The notes: generated by a model from the letters alone, not told the origin. Numbered from the stretch's first letter, positions 46,414-54,436 are shown. The stretch: 58,787 bases of DNA from Pseudomonas frederiksbergensis (GCF_017114915.1 NZ_JAAUOE010000035.1:1145-59931); one strand, 5' to 3'. Numbers and translations: made by a program.

Positions 46414-47331
46414 ATGCCAGCAAAAGTAGTGGTAATAGGCAGCCTCAACATGGACCTGGTAACCCGGGCACCACGGCTGCCCCGTGGTGGTGAAACGCTG
46501 ATCGGCAAGTCATTTGCCACGGTTTCCGGCGGCAAGGGGGCGAACCAGGCCGTGGCCGCGGCGCGCCTGGGAGCGCAGGTGTCGATGGTCGGTTGCGTGG
46601 GCAACGACGCTTATGGCGGAGCGCTGCGCGGGGCGCTGTTGGCCGAGCGGATCGATTGCCAGGCGGTCAGCACCGTCGAAGATTCCAGCGGTGTGGCGCT
46701 GATCGTGGTCGATGACAACAGTCAGAACGCGATCGTGATTGTCGCGGGTGCCAACGGCGCGCTGACCCCCGAGGTGGTCGACCGTTTCGACAATGTATTG
46801 CAGACGGCGGATGTCATCATCTGTCAGCTGGAAGTGCCGGATGCCACGGTCGGCCATGCTCTGAAACGCGGACGTGAACTGGGCAAAAAAGTGATCCTCA
46901 ATCCGGCACCGGCCAGTCGCCCGTTGCCGGCGGATTGGTATGCGGCCATCGATTACCTGATCCCCAACGAAAGCGAGGCCACGGCCTTGAGCGGTTTGCC
47001 GGTGGATTCCCTGAACACTGCCGAAGCCGCCGCGACCCAGCTGATCGCCATGGGCGCTGGCAAAGTGATCATCACCCTTGGCGCGCAGGGATCACTGTTC
47101 GCCGATGGCACACGCTTTGAACATTTCCCGGCACCGAAAGTGAAGGCGGTCGATACCACCGCGGCTGGCGACACTTTCGTCGGTGGTTTCGCCGCAGCCC
47201 TGGCGGCCGGCAAAAGCGAGGCCGAGGCGATTCGTTTCGGTCAGGTCGCCGCTGCGCTGTCGGTCACCCGGGCCGGCGCGCAACCTTCGATTCCTACCTT
47301 GTCCGACGTACAGGCCTTTAAAGCACCATGA
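46414..47331 (+). CDS. rbsK: Ribokinase
   Basis: A PfkB-family kinase of 305 residues that phosphorylates ribose to ribose-5-phosphate. The N-terminal substrate motif is GSLNMDLVTRAP...GGKGANQAVAAARLGA and the C-terminal signature DTTAAGDTFVGGFAAAL contains the catalytic aspartate. It overlaps rbsD by 4 bases. Confidence 0.96.
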   Translation: MPAKVVVIGSLNMDLVTRAPRLPRGGETLIGKSFATVSGGKGANQAVAAARLGAQVSMVGCVGNDAYGGALRGALLAERIDCQAVSTVEDSSGVALIVVDDNSQNAIVIVAGANGALTPEVVDRFDNVLQTADVIICQLEVPDATVGHALKRGRELGKKVILNPAPASRPLPADWYAAIDYLIPNESEATALSGLPVDSLNTAEAAATQLIAMGAGKVIITLGAQGSLFADGTRFEHFPAPKVKAVDTTAAGDTFVGGFAAALAAGKSEAEAIRFGQVAAALSVTRAGAQPSIPTLSDVQAFKAP

Positions 47332-47732
47332 AAAAGACTCCTTTGCTCAACGTCGCGCTGTCGCGGCTGATTGCGTCCCTGGGCCATGGCGACAGGGTCG
47401 TGATCGGCGATGCTGGCTTGCCGGTACCACCCGGCGTCGAACTGATCGACCTGGCCTTGACCCACGGCATTCCGGATTTCATCAGTACCTTGAAGGTCGT
47501 GCTCAGCGAAATGCAGGTCGAAAGCCATGTGCTGGCCCATGAGATTCTGGACAAAAAACCGTCTGCCTTGAGCGCGCTGGATGAGCTGAATGCCGAGGGT
47601 GCGCTGGGTCGGCGCGAATTGCTCAGCCATGACCAATTCAAAGTGCTTAGCCGACAGGCACGGGCGATTGTTCGTACAGGCGAATGTCAGCCGTACTGCA
47701 ACATTGTTTTGGTCGCTGGCGTAACGTTCTAG
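47328..47732 (+). CDS. rbsD: D-ribose pyranase
   Basis: RbsD interconverts the pyranose and furanose forms of ribose, so that imported sugar reaches ribokinase in the right form. The 134 residues show the catalytic histidine in LGHGDRVVIGDAGLP and the C-terminal CNIVLVAGV. It overlaps rbsK (ATGA). Confidence 0.95.
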   Translation: MKKTPLLNVALSRLIASLGHGDRVVIGDAGLPVPPGVELIDLALTHGIPDFISTLKVVLSEMQVESHVLAHEILDKKPSALSALDELNAEGALGRRELLSHDQFKVLSRQARAIVRTGECQPYCNIVLVAGVTF

Positions 47733-47765
47733 CTTTCCGTTCTTCCCACGCACAAGGAGTGCCCT

Positions 47766-48794
47766 ATGCACCGCTATGCTCAGAAACTGCACCACTTGCT
47801 TCGGAGTCTGCTGCTTTTGTCCCTGATTACCGCAACAAGCGCCCACGCGGCGGAAAAGATCGACTTGATCATCGACACCGATCCGGGCGCCGATGACGTG
47901 GTCGCCTTGCTGTTTGCCCTGGCCTCGCCGGAAGAACTGAACATTCGTGCGCTGACCACCGTCGCTGGCAACGTGCGTCTGGACAAGACCTCGCGTAATG
48001 CGCGTCTGGCCCGCGAATGGGCGGGCCGCGAAGAGGTGCCGGTTTACGCAGGCGCACCGAAACCGATGATGCGCACGCCGATCTATGCCGAAAACATCCA
48101 CGGCAAGGAAGGTCTGTCGGGTGTCACCGTGCATGAGCCGAAGAAAGGCCTGGCCGAAGGCAATGCGGTCAATTACCTGATCGATACCCTGAAGGCCGCC
48201 AAACCCCACAGCATCACCATCGCCATGCTCGGCCCGCAGACCAATCTGGCCCTGGCGCTGATCCAGGAACCTGAAATCGTTCAGGGCATCAAGGAAGTGG
48301 TGATCATGGGCGGTGCGCATTTCAATGGCGGCAACATTACCCCGGTGGCCGAGTTCAACCTGTTTGCCGACCCACAGGCGGCGGAAGTGGTGCTCAAAAG
48401 TGGCGTCAAGCTGACTTATCTGCCGCTGGACGTGACCCACAAGATCCTCACCAGTGACGCGCGCCTGAAACAGATCGCCGCACTGAACAACAATGCCAGC
48501 AAGCTGGTAGGCGATATTCTCAACGAGTACGTCAAAGGCGACATGGAGCACTACGGCATTCCGGGTGGCCCGGTGCATGACGCCACGGTCATCGCTTACC
48601 TGCTCAAGCCGGAACTGTTTACCGGTCGGTCGGTAAACGTGGTGGTCGACAGTCGTGAAGGGCCGACCTTCGGCCAAACCATCGTCGACTGGTATGACGG
48701 CCTGAAGGCGCCGAAAAATGCCTTCTGGGTTGAAAATGGCGACGCTCAGGGCTTCTTCGACCTGCTGACCCAGCGCCTGGCTCGCTTGAAGTAA
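47766..48794 (+). CDS. Secreted inosine/uridine-preferring nucleoside hydrolase
   Basis: A nucleoside N-ribohydrolase of 342 residues that splits ribonucleosides into base and ribose. The calcium-binding motif DTDPGADDVVAL follows a signal peptide (LLRSLLLLSLITATSAHA). Other family marks are ALGPQTNLALAL-like (MLGPQTNLALA), VIMGGAHFNGGN and EFNLFADPQAA. The signal peptide indicates a periplasmic enzyme, so ribose is freed where RbsB can bind it. It is last in the rbs operon, 33 bases after rbsD, with AAGGAG upstream. Confidence 0.92.
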   Translation: MHRYAQKLHHLLRSLLLLSLITATSAHAAEKIDLIIDTDPGADDVVALLFALASPEELNIRALTTVAGNVRLDKTSRNARLAREWAGREEVPVYAGAPKPMMRTPIYAENIHGKEGLSGVTVHEPKKGLAEGNAVNYLIDTLKAAKPHSITIAMLGPQTNLALALIQEPEIVQGIKEVVIMGGAHFNGGNITPVAEFNLFADPQAAEVVLKSGVKLTYLPLDVTHKILTSDARLKQIAALNNNASKLVGDILNEYVKGDMEHYGIPGGPVHDATVIAYLLKPELFTGRSVNVVVDSREGPTFGQTIVDWYDGLKAPKNAFWVENGDAQGFFDLLTQRLARLK

Positions 48795-48801
48795 GCCATG
48801 G

Positions 48802-48829
48802 ACCCGCAGGTGCCAGCCTGCGGGGTTTT
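48802..48829 (+). terminator. Terminator of the rbs operon
   Basis: Stem CCCGCAGG / CCTGCGGG (48803-48810 and 48817-48824) followed by GTTTTC, 8 bases after the hydrolase stop. Confidence 0.85.
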
Positions 48830-48832
48830 CCG

Positions 48833-49036
48833 CTACTCGGTATCCGCGCCCATGTAATCGGCAGGGTACCTCTCGAGAACCTGAGTGATGAAGGTGTGGG
48901 CGGCCTGCGTCCCCAACTCCTTGACCAGCAAGTCGATACCAATGATTGCCAGCTCTTCCGGACTGCCCGGGCTGTAAGAGCTGTGGCCTTGTGGCCACTT
49001 GATGGTGATATTGGCGTCGATGCTTACGGTGGTCAT
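48833..49036 (-). CDS. Hypothetical protein, 67 aa
   Basis: A small protein (MTTVSIDANITIKWPQGHSS...) with a helical second half (PEELAIIGIDLLVKELGTQ). No signal, membrane segment or known motif. The Shine-Dalgarno is weak. Codon composition looks coding and the frame is free of competing genes, so I keep it at moderate confidence. It converges with the rbs operon. Confidence 0.6.
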   Translation of the reverse strand: MTTVSIDANITIKWPQGHSSYSPGSPEELAIIGIDLLVKELGTQAAHTFITQVLERYPADYMGADTE

Positions 49037-49169
49037 GATGGCGCTCGTGAAGTCGGGAAAGTCTGAGTGGTCGAGTTAACCATTTTGCAGGGCATTTGAC
49101 ACTCCGACTTAGGCATCAGGAGAGGGCTATGCGACACTTGGTCTTTGACGAACTTTCAAGGATTGTGCT

Positions 49170-49475
49170 GTGCAGATCGATTTGAACACTCCTGACGGCT
49201 TGACCCTCGAAGCAGTGCGTCAGCTACTGGCCTCTGCCAGCGACGATGAGCACACCCAGTTGCGGGTCACCAAGGGCGGCATCGCCTATATTTCGTCGGG
49301 CGTCGTGGGCGGTACTGATATCGACGGGCTGCTGTTTCGCCTGGAAACATGGGCCAAGGGTTCGGGTTATGTCGGACGGGTCGCGGCCAGTGACGAAGTC
49401 TGGGTCATGCAGATCTTCAATGCGCTCAAGCAGAACTGGCCAAAGCCGCCTTTCGATTACATCGACGTCTATTGA
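49170..49475 (+). CDS. Hypothetical conserved protein, 101 aa
   Basis: A soluble protein beginning MQIDLNTPDGLTLEAVRQLLASASDDEHTQLRV, with a GTG start preceded by AAGGA. It has an alpha-beta composition and an acidic, aromatic C terminus (PPFDYIDVY). I recognise no family. It stands alone between two divergently read small genes. Confidence 0.7.
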   Translation: MQIDLNTPDGLTLEAVRQLLASASDDEHTQLRVTKGGIAYISSGVVGGTDIDGLLFRLETWAKGSGYVGRVAASDEVWVMQIFNALKQNWPKPPFDYIDVY

Positions 49476-49641
49476 ACGCTGTTCATATTCAGTCACGATT
49501 GAGGGATGAACGGCAGGTAATGCTCAGGCACACTCGCCGCTGTCAGGATCGAGGGCGGGGCGATAGTTTCTGTCTGGAAACCTAATGCCAAAATGGCTGT
49601 CGCACGATCTCAGCTTAACTATTTGGAAAAAAGGAGGCTTC

Positions 49642-49959
49642 ATGCCTTGGAAGCTCGCGTCATTGGGTACTTTGTTGGCCGCCACTCTGTTGGTCGGTTG
49701 CAGCAATACACCCACCGAGTCGGCAAAGGACCCTGTGGCGACCGATACCGGCCACAGCCGTTGTGAAGCAAAGGCTGCCGAATTCACCATTGGCAAAAAA
49801 GCTTCGCCCGAACTGCTGGAGCAGGCACGTGCCCGCGCAGGCGCGCAGAATGCCCGGTTCCTCGAGCCTAATGACATGGTGACCCTGGAATACCGCTCCG
49901 ATCGCCTGAACCTGAACACCGATAACAACCTGGTGATCACACGCGTCAACTGCGGCTGA
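49642..49959 (+). CDS. Lipoprotein with peptidase inhibitor I78 domain
   Basis: A 105-residue lipoprotein: signal peptide with lipobox LLVGC (about residue 18), then an I78-like domain with the conserved cysteine CEAKAAEFTIGK, the loop RAGAQNARFLEPNDMVTLEYRSDRLN and final cysteine in VITRVNCG. I78 inhibitors block serine proteases; envelope anchoring here suggests protection from host or own proteases. ATG 49642 is preceded by AAGGAGG. Confidence 0.85.
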   Translation: MPWKLASLGTLLAATLLVGCSNTPTESAKDPVATDTGHSRCEAKAAEFTIGKKASPELLEQARARAGAQNARFLEPNDMVTLEYRSDRLNLNTDNNLVITRVNCG

Positions 49960-49985
49960 TTGCCCCAGGCGTTTGTTTCACCCAT

Positions 49986-50017
49986 AAAAAACCCCGTCAC
50001 ATGGACGGGGTTTTTTT
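49986..50017. terminator. Bidirectional terminator
   Basis: AAAAAA-CCCCGTC-acatg-GACGGGG-TTTTTTT lies between the I78 gene (plus) and the convergent cold-shock gene (minus), serving both. Confidence 0.92.
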
Positions 50018-50031
50018 AGCGCGCCGGGAAA

Positions 50032-50244
50032 TTACTCTGGGCGAACTTGTGCAGCTTGCATACCCTTTTGGCCTTTCTCAGCCACGAAGGAAACGGTCTG
50101 GCCTTCTTTCAGGCTTTTGAAACCGTCGCTTTCGATAGCTTTGAAGTGTACGAACAGGTCGTCACCGCCACCTTGAGGAGTGATGAAGCCGAAGCCTTTT
50201 TCATCGTTGAACCATTTAACGGTGCCGGTTTGGCGATTAGACAT
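50032..50244 (-). CDS. Cold-shock family protein (CspA-like)
   Basis: A 70-residue OB-fold RNA/ssDNA chaperone. RNP1 (KGFGFI) and RNP2 (DLFVHF) are intact. The start MSNRQTGTVKW is preceded by TTGGAGA; the frame extends upstream but without a start in context. The 5' untranslated region is AT-richer than its surroundings. It could be cold-inducible or constitutive; the sequence alone does not tell. Confidence 0.92.
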   Translation of the reverse strand: MSNRQTGTVKWFNDEKGFGFITPQGGGDDLFVHFKAIESDGFKSLKEGQTVSFVAEKGQKGMQAAQVRPE

Positions 50245-50394
50245 GGTGTATCTCCAAGAAACATATATTTTCAGTAGTACTGTGCTGCTCAGGCCAACTG
50301 GGCACACCGGAGTATCATAGTCGAAATGTTCGCTTTGGGAGCCCCCCGGACGTGCTGTTTGCCCTACAGTCGCGTTCTCTTTGTTGCTCTGTAT

Positions 50395-50427
50395 GGCTGA
50401 AAGCCCCGTTTTAAAAGGCTTTCAGCC
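50395..50427. other. Perfect 11-bp hairpin between csp and a secreted-protein gene
   Basis: GGCTGAAAGCC (50395-50405) and GGCTTTCAGCC (50417-50427) with an 11-base loop (CCGTTTTAAAA). No T tract on either strand. It lies upstream of the cold-shock gene (same strand) and downstream of the gene at 50535. Confidence 0.5.
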
Positions 50428-50534
50428 GAAAGTAAGGACAATAAAAAAAGCTGTAAAACCTGCATAAATCGTACGAAAAAGCTGAAATCCATCACTTTTT
50501 ATCAGCGTTGGGCCGAGTCAAAAGGACTTTTTCC

Positions 50535-50837
50535 TCACTTTTTCGCCGGTGGATTGGCCTTGCATTTGGCGATCTGGCCCAGTGCCTTCTGTTGCAGTTC
50601 GGGGCTGGCCTTGTTGTCCATCAACGACTGAATATCGCTGGCCGGGTAGGATTTGATCGCGTCGGCCCCACATGCGCAGTGTGACTTCGCAGCCGCAGCG
50701 CCGATCTGCGGAGAGGCCGCCTGAGTGCACTGAGCCATGTACTTCTCGCGCTCGCCCTTTGGCCAATCGGCATGGGCAGCCAGCGGCAGTAACAGGACGA
50801 CGGGTGCGACGACGGCGAATAAACGATTCAGACGCAT
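50535..50837 (-). CDS. Small secreted cysteine-containing protein, 100 aa
   Basis: Signal peptide (RLFAVVAPVVLLLPLAAHA) and mature region with four cysteines (CTQAA, HCACGAD, AKCKANPP), indicating disulfides or metal binding in the periplasm. AGGAG precedes ATG 50837. A related gene occurs next to thrS in PAO1 (PA2745 region, from memory). Function unknown. Confidence 0.75.
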   Translation of the reverse strand: MRLNRLFAVVAPVVLLLPLAAHADWPKGEREKYMAQCTQAASPQIGAAAAKSHCACGADAIKSYPASDIQSLMDNKASPELQQKALGQIAKCKANPPAKK

Positions 50838-51098
50838 GCTGGGATGCTCCTTTTGGGTCAATGTCTTGTTATCTGAGAGGGAAAGCGGGCTTCAAGTTCA
50901 GCACTCTGGCATAAAAATGCCTGATTTGCCCCAGCAGAAAACCTCGGTGCATCGGCGACCGTTCATCTGTGCTAGCATGCCTCGCTCGGGCGTTTGCAGG
51001 CTCCGGATGACCTTCAGTCCCGGCAGCGGCAGAGGCGCGAATAATCCTGATTTGAATCCCAGTCACTCTGGTTCGGTTTTCCGGTTGGCCGCAAGGCT

Positions 51099-51117
51099 CC
51101 TGCCGCTGTAAGGCAGG
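51099..51117 (+). promoter_or_regulatory. Upstream thrS-leader hairpin, loop GCUGUAA
   Basis: A 6-bp stem CCTGCC/GGCAGG with a 7-base loop GCTGTAA. UGU at loop positions 34-36 equals the anticodon of tRNA-Thr(UGU) followed by AA as in anticodon loops. It could be the second ThrRS contact, like domain 4 of the E. coli thrS operator. Confidence 0.5.
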
Positions 51118-51171
51118 CGTTCGTCATTGAATGGCCTGGATCGGATCTTGTACTGGCTCATCCCAACCCAC

Positions 51172-51192
51172 GTGACCTTTGGTAGGGGTCAC
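51172..51192 (+). promoter_or_regulatory. thrS translational operator: anticodon-arm mimic, loop UUGGUAG
   Basis: A 7-bp stem (GTGACCT/GGGTCAC, one G-U pair) closes the 7-base loop TTGGTAG. This equals the anticodon loop of tRNA-Thr(GGU), including U33, GGU at 34-36 and A37. It ends 5 bases before the Shine-Dalgarno (51198-51207). ThrRS binding there would block ribosome entry, as shown for E. coli thrS. Confidence 0.7.
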
Positions 51193-51211
51193 CACTAGGA
51201 GAGGAGGCGCC

Positions 51212-53134
51212 ATGCCAACTATTACTCTTCCCGACGGCAGTCAACGTTCATTCGATCACCCGGTTTCCGTAGCCGAGGTCGCCGCATCCATCGGTGCAGG
51301 CCTGGCCAAGGCCACCGTGGCCGGCAAGGTCAATGGCAAGCTGGTCGACGCCAGCGACATCATCGACAGCGATGCTTCGCTGCAAATCATTACGCCAAAG
51401 GATGAAGAGGGGCTGGAGATCATTCGCCACTCTTGCGCCCACCTGGTTGGCCACGCGGTCAAGCAGCTGTACCCGACGGCCAAGATGGTCATCGGCCCGG
51501 TCATTGACGAAGGTTTCTATTACGATATCGCCTTCGAACGTCCTTTCACGCCGGACGACCTGGCCGCCATCGAACAGCGCATGCAACAGCTGATCGAGAA
51601 AGATTACGACGTGATCAAGAAAGTCACTCCGCGCGCCGAAGTGATCGAAGTGTTCAAGGCTCGCGGCGAAGACTACAAGCTGCGTCTGGTCGAGGACATG
51701 CCGAACGAGCAAGCCATGGGCCTGTACTATCACGAAGAATACGTCGACATGTGCCGCGGTCCACATGTGCCGAACACCCGCTTCCTGAAATCTTTCAAGC
51801 TGACCAAGCTGTCCGGCGCCTACTGGCGTGGTGATGCCAAGAACGAGCAGTTGCAGCGCGTTTACGGCACCGCATGGGCGGACAAGAAGCAGCTGGCGGC
51901 TTACGTCCAGCGCATCGAAGAAGCTGAAAAGCGCGATCACCGCAAGATCGGCAAGCGTCTGGGCCTGTTCCATACCCAGGAAGAGTCGCCGGGCATGGTG
52001 TTCTGGCACCCGAATGGCTGGACTCTGTACCAGGTGCTCGAGCAGTACATGCGCAAGGTTCAGCGTGACAATGGCTACCTGGAGATCAAAACTCCGCAAG
52101 TCGTTGATCGCAGCCTGTGGGAGAAATCCGGGCACTGGGCCAACTACGCCGACAATATGTTCACCACTCAGTCGGAAAACCGCGACTACGCCATCAAGCC
52201 GATGAACTGCCCGTGCCACGTGCAGGTGTTCAATCAGGGCCTGAAAAGCTACCGCGAATTGCCGATGCGTCTGGCCGAGTTCGGTGCCTGCCACCGTAAC
52301 GAGCCGTCGGGTGCGCTGCACGGCATTATGCGCGTTCGCGCCTTCACGCAGGACGATGCTCACATCTTCTGCACTGAAGAGCAGATGCAGGCCGAATCCG
52401 CCGCGTTTATCAAGCTGACCATGGACGTCTATGCCGACTTCGGCTTTAAAGAAGTCGAAATGAAGCTGTCCACTCGTCCGGAAAAGCGCGTCGGTTCCGA
52501 CGAGCTGTGGGATCGCGCCGAAGCGGCGTTGGCCGCAGCCCTTGATAGCGCGGGCCTGCCGTACGATCTGCAGCCGGGCGAGGGGGCGTTCTACGGTCCG
52601 AAGATCGAGTTCTCGCTGAAAGATTGTCTCGGCCGCGTTTGGCAGTGTGGTACCTTGCAGCTCGATTTCAACCTGCCTGTACGTCTCGGTGCCGAATACG
52701 TCTCCGAAGACAACAGCCGCAAGCACCCGGTAATGTTGCACCGGGCGATCCTCGGTTCCTTCGAGCGTTTCGTCGGGATTTTGATCGAGCACTATGAAGG
52801 TGCATTCCCTGCGTGGCTGGCGCCAACCCAGGCAGTGATCATGAATATCACTGATAAACAGGCAGATTTTGTCGCCCAGGTGGAAAAAACTCTCAACGAA
52901 AGCGGATTTCGTGCCAAGTCTGACTTGAGAAATGAAAAGATCGGCTTTAAAATCCGCGAGCATACTTTGCTCAAGGTTCCCTATCTTTTGGTTATCGGAG
53001 ATAAGGAAGTCGAGATGCAGACTGTCGCTGTGCGTACTCGTGAAGGTGCTGACCTGGGCTCGATGCCCGTCGCCCAGTTCGCTGAGTTTCTCGCGCAAGC
53101 GGTTTCCCGGCGTGGTCGCCCAGATTCGGAGTAA
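51212..53134 (+). CDS. thrS: Threonyl-tRNA synthetase
   Basis: A class II synthetase of 640 residues with the N-terminal TGS domain (MPTITLPDGSQRSFDHPVS), the editing domain (HSCAHLVGHAVKQLYP), the catalytic core with PMNCPCHVQVF and the R-containing motif 2 (RNEPSGALHGIMRVRAFTQDD), and the C-terminal anticodon-binding domain. ATG 51212 has GGAGAGGAGG upstream; the open frame to 51179 lies within the operator. It heads the thrS-infC-rpmI-rplT-pheST-ihfA operon. Confidence 0.97.
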   Translation: MPTITLPDGSQRSFDHPVSVAEVAASIGAGLAKATVAGKVNGKLVDASDIIDSDASLQIITPKDEEGLEIIRHSCAHLVGHAVKQLYPTAKMVIGPVIDEGFYYDIAFERPFTPDDLAAIEQRMQQLIEKDYDVIKKVTPRAEVIEVFKARGEDYKLRLVEDMPNEQAMGLYYHEEYVDMCRGPHVPNTRFLKSFKLTKLSGAYWRGDAKNEQLQRVYGTAWADKKQLAAYVQRIEEAEKRDHRKIGKRLGLFHTQEESPGMVFWHPNGWTLYQVLEQYMRKVQRDNGYLEIKTPQVVDRSLWEKSGHWANYADNMFTTQSENRDYAIKPMNCPCHVQVFNQGLKSYRELPMRLAEFGACHRNEPSGALHGIMRVRAFTQDDAHIFCTEEQMQAESAAFIKLTMDVYADFGFKEVEMKLSTRPEKRVGSDELWDRAEAALAAALDSAGLPYDLQPGEGAFYGPKIEFSLKDCLGRVWQCGTLQLDFNLPVRLGAEYVSEDNSRKHPVMLHRAILGSFERFVGILIEHYEGAFPAWLAPTQAVIMNITDKQADFVAQVEKTLNESGFRAKSDLRNEKIGFKIREHTLLKVPYLLVIGDKEVEMQTVAVRTREGADLGSMPVAQFAEFLAQAVSRRGRPDSE

Positions 53135-53139
53135 TTATT

Positions 53140-53685
53140 ATTAAGCGTGAAATGAGACAAGATAAACGAACTGCACCGAAAGCCCCGATCAACGAGAATA
53201 TCTCGGCACGCGAGGTTCGGTTAATTGGCGCTGACGGCGAGCAGATTGGCATCGTCTCGATTGATGAAGCGCTTCGTATTGCTGAAGAAGCCAAGCTTGA
53301 TCTGGTGGAAATTTCCGCCGACGCAGTCCCACCGGTTTGCCGTGTGATGGACTACGGCAAATCGATCTTCGAGAAAAAGAAGCAGATTGCCGCGGCGAAG
53401 AAGAACCAGAAGCAGATTCAGGTAAAAGAAATCAAGTTTCGTCCAGGGACGGAGGAAGGGGATTACCAGGTAAAACTGCGCAACCTGGTACGTTTCCTGA
53501 GTGACGGGGACAGGGCCAAGGTATCCTTGCGATTCCGCGGCCGTGAGATGGCCCACCAGGAGCTGGGGATGGAACTCCTCAAGCGAGTTGAAGGTGACTT
53601 GCTCGAGTACGGTTCGGTCGAACAGCATCCTAAGATGGAAGGACGCCAGCTGATCATGGTCATCGCCCCGAAAAAGAAGAAGTAA
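53140..53685 (+). CDS. infC: Translation initiation factor IF-3
   Basis: IF-3 binds 30S subunits and checks start-codon choice. The start is non-AUG: three consecutive ATT codons (53134, 53137, 53140) overlap or follow the thrS stop. I chose ATT 53140 because GGAG (53128-53131) lies 8 bases upstream and the sequence then reads MKREMRQ, aligning with E. coli IF-3 (MKGGKRVQ), which also starts at ATT. Annotations often use 53134 or ATG 53152. The 177-residue core (RQDKRTAPKAPINENISAREVRLIG) is typical. Confidence 0.93.
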   Translation: MKREMRQDKRTAPKAPINENISAREVRLIGADGEQIGIVSIDEALRIAEEAKLDLVEISADAVPPVCRVMDYGKSIFEKKKQIAAAKKNQKQIQVKEIKFRPGTEEGDYQVKLRNLVRFLSDGDRAKVSLRFRGREMAHQELGMELLKRVEGDLLEYGSVEQHPKMEGRQLIMVIAPKKKK

Positions 53686-53745
53686 TCAACAGGGCACGGC
53701 AGGCCTTCTGATTATGTTTATCAACTGAATGCGGAGTATCCGAAC

Positions 53746-53940
53746 ATGCCAAAGATGAAAACCAAAAGTGGTGCTGCTAAGCGGTTTCTGAAAACTGCTA
53801 ACGGTATCAAGCACAAGCACGCTTTCAAGAGCCACATCCTGACCAAAATGTCGACCAAGCGTAAGCGTCAACTGCGCGGTAGCAGCTTGCTGCATCCGTC
53901 TGACGTGGCAAAAGTCGAGCGCATGCTGCGCCTTCGTTAA
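53746..53940 (+). CDS. rpmI: 50S ribosomal protein L35
   Basis: A 64-residue basic protein (MPKMKTKSGAAKRFLKTANGIK) of the large subunit. It follows infC after 60 bases and precedes rplT by 30. Expression in related bacteria is coupled with L20 by L20-mediated repression; no specific pseudoknot was verified here. Confidence 0.97.
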   Translation: MPKMKTKSGAAKRFLKTANGIKHKHAFKSHILTKMSTKRKRQLRGSSLLHPSDVAKVERMLRLR

Positions 53941-53970
53941 TTTTTGGATCAAGAATAGAGGAAGTAACTC

Positions 53971-54327
53971 ATGGCTCGTGTAAAGCGTGGCGTCATTGCC
54001 CGTAAACGTCACAAAAAAATTCTGAAACTTGCTAAAGGCTACTACGGCGCTCGCTCGCGCGTATTCCGTGTTGCCAAGCAAGCGGTAATCAAGGCAGGCC
54101 AATACGCCTACCGTGACCGTCGTCAGAAAAAACGTCAGTTCCGCGCTCTGTGGATCGCTCGTATCAACGCTGGTGCACGTATCAACGGTCTGTCCTACAG
54201 CCGTTTCATCGCCGGCCTGAAAAAAGCGTCCATCGAGATCGACCGTAAGGTTCTGGCTGATCTGGCAGTGAACGAAAAAGCGGCGTTTGCTGCGATTGTC
54301 GAGAAAGCTAAAGCCACCTTGGCTTAA
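53971..54327 (+). CDS. rplT: 50S ribosomal protein L20
   Basis: A 118-residue basic protein (MARVKRGVIARKRHKKILKLAKGYYG) that is needed early in 50S assembly and represses the rpmI-rplT transcript in other bacteria. AGAGGAAG precedes the ATG. Confidence 0.98.
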   Translation: MARVKRGVIARKRHKKILKLAKGYYGARSRVFRVAKQAVIKAGQYAYRDRRQKKRQFRALWIARINAGARINGLSYSRFIAGLKKASIEIDRKVLADLAVNEKAAFAAIVEKAKATLA

Positions 54328-54383
54328 GTACCCCCGACAGTCACCCGGTCTCACCTCTGTGGGGCCAGGTGTTAAACGTCATA

Positions 54384-54419
54384 AATAGGGGAAGAGCCTT
54401 CAAGCTCTTCCCCTATTTT
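54384..54419 (+). terminator. Terminator or attenuator between rplT and pheS
   Basis: Stem AATAGGGGAAGAGC / GCTCTTCCCCTATT, loop CTTCAA, then TTTT-G. It lies only 17 bases before the pheS start, so it may partially terminate or act as an attenuator for pheST. Confidence 0.7.
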
Positions 54420-54436
54420 GTATCTGGAGTCTGTAC

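Larger units (their letters stand above)
50838..51211. other. 374-base thrS upstream region
   Basis: Divergent promoter region of the secreted-protein gene and thrS. The right half holds the thrS leader with two hairpins (51099-51117, 51172-51192). A small palindrome GGCATAAAAATGCC at about 50907-50920 may belong to the left promoter. No gene is present. Confidence 0.6.

Noticed and set aside
47241..48998. 585-codon minus-strand frame opposite rbsD and the nucleoside hydrolase
   Set aside because: Crosses several confident plus-strand genes and lacks any recognisable motif.
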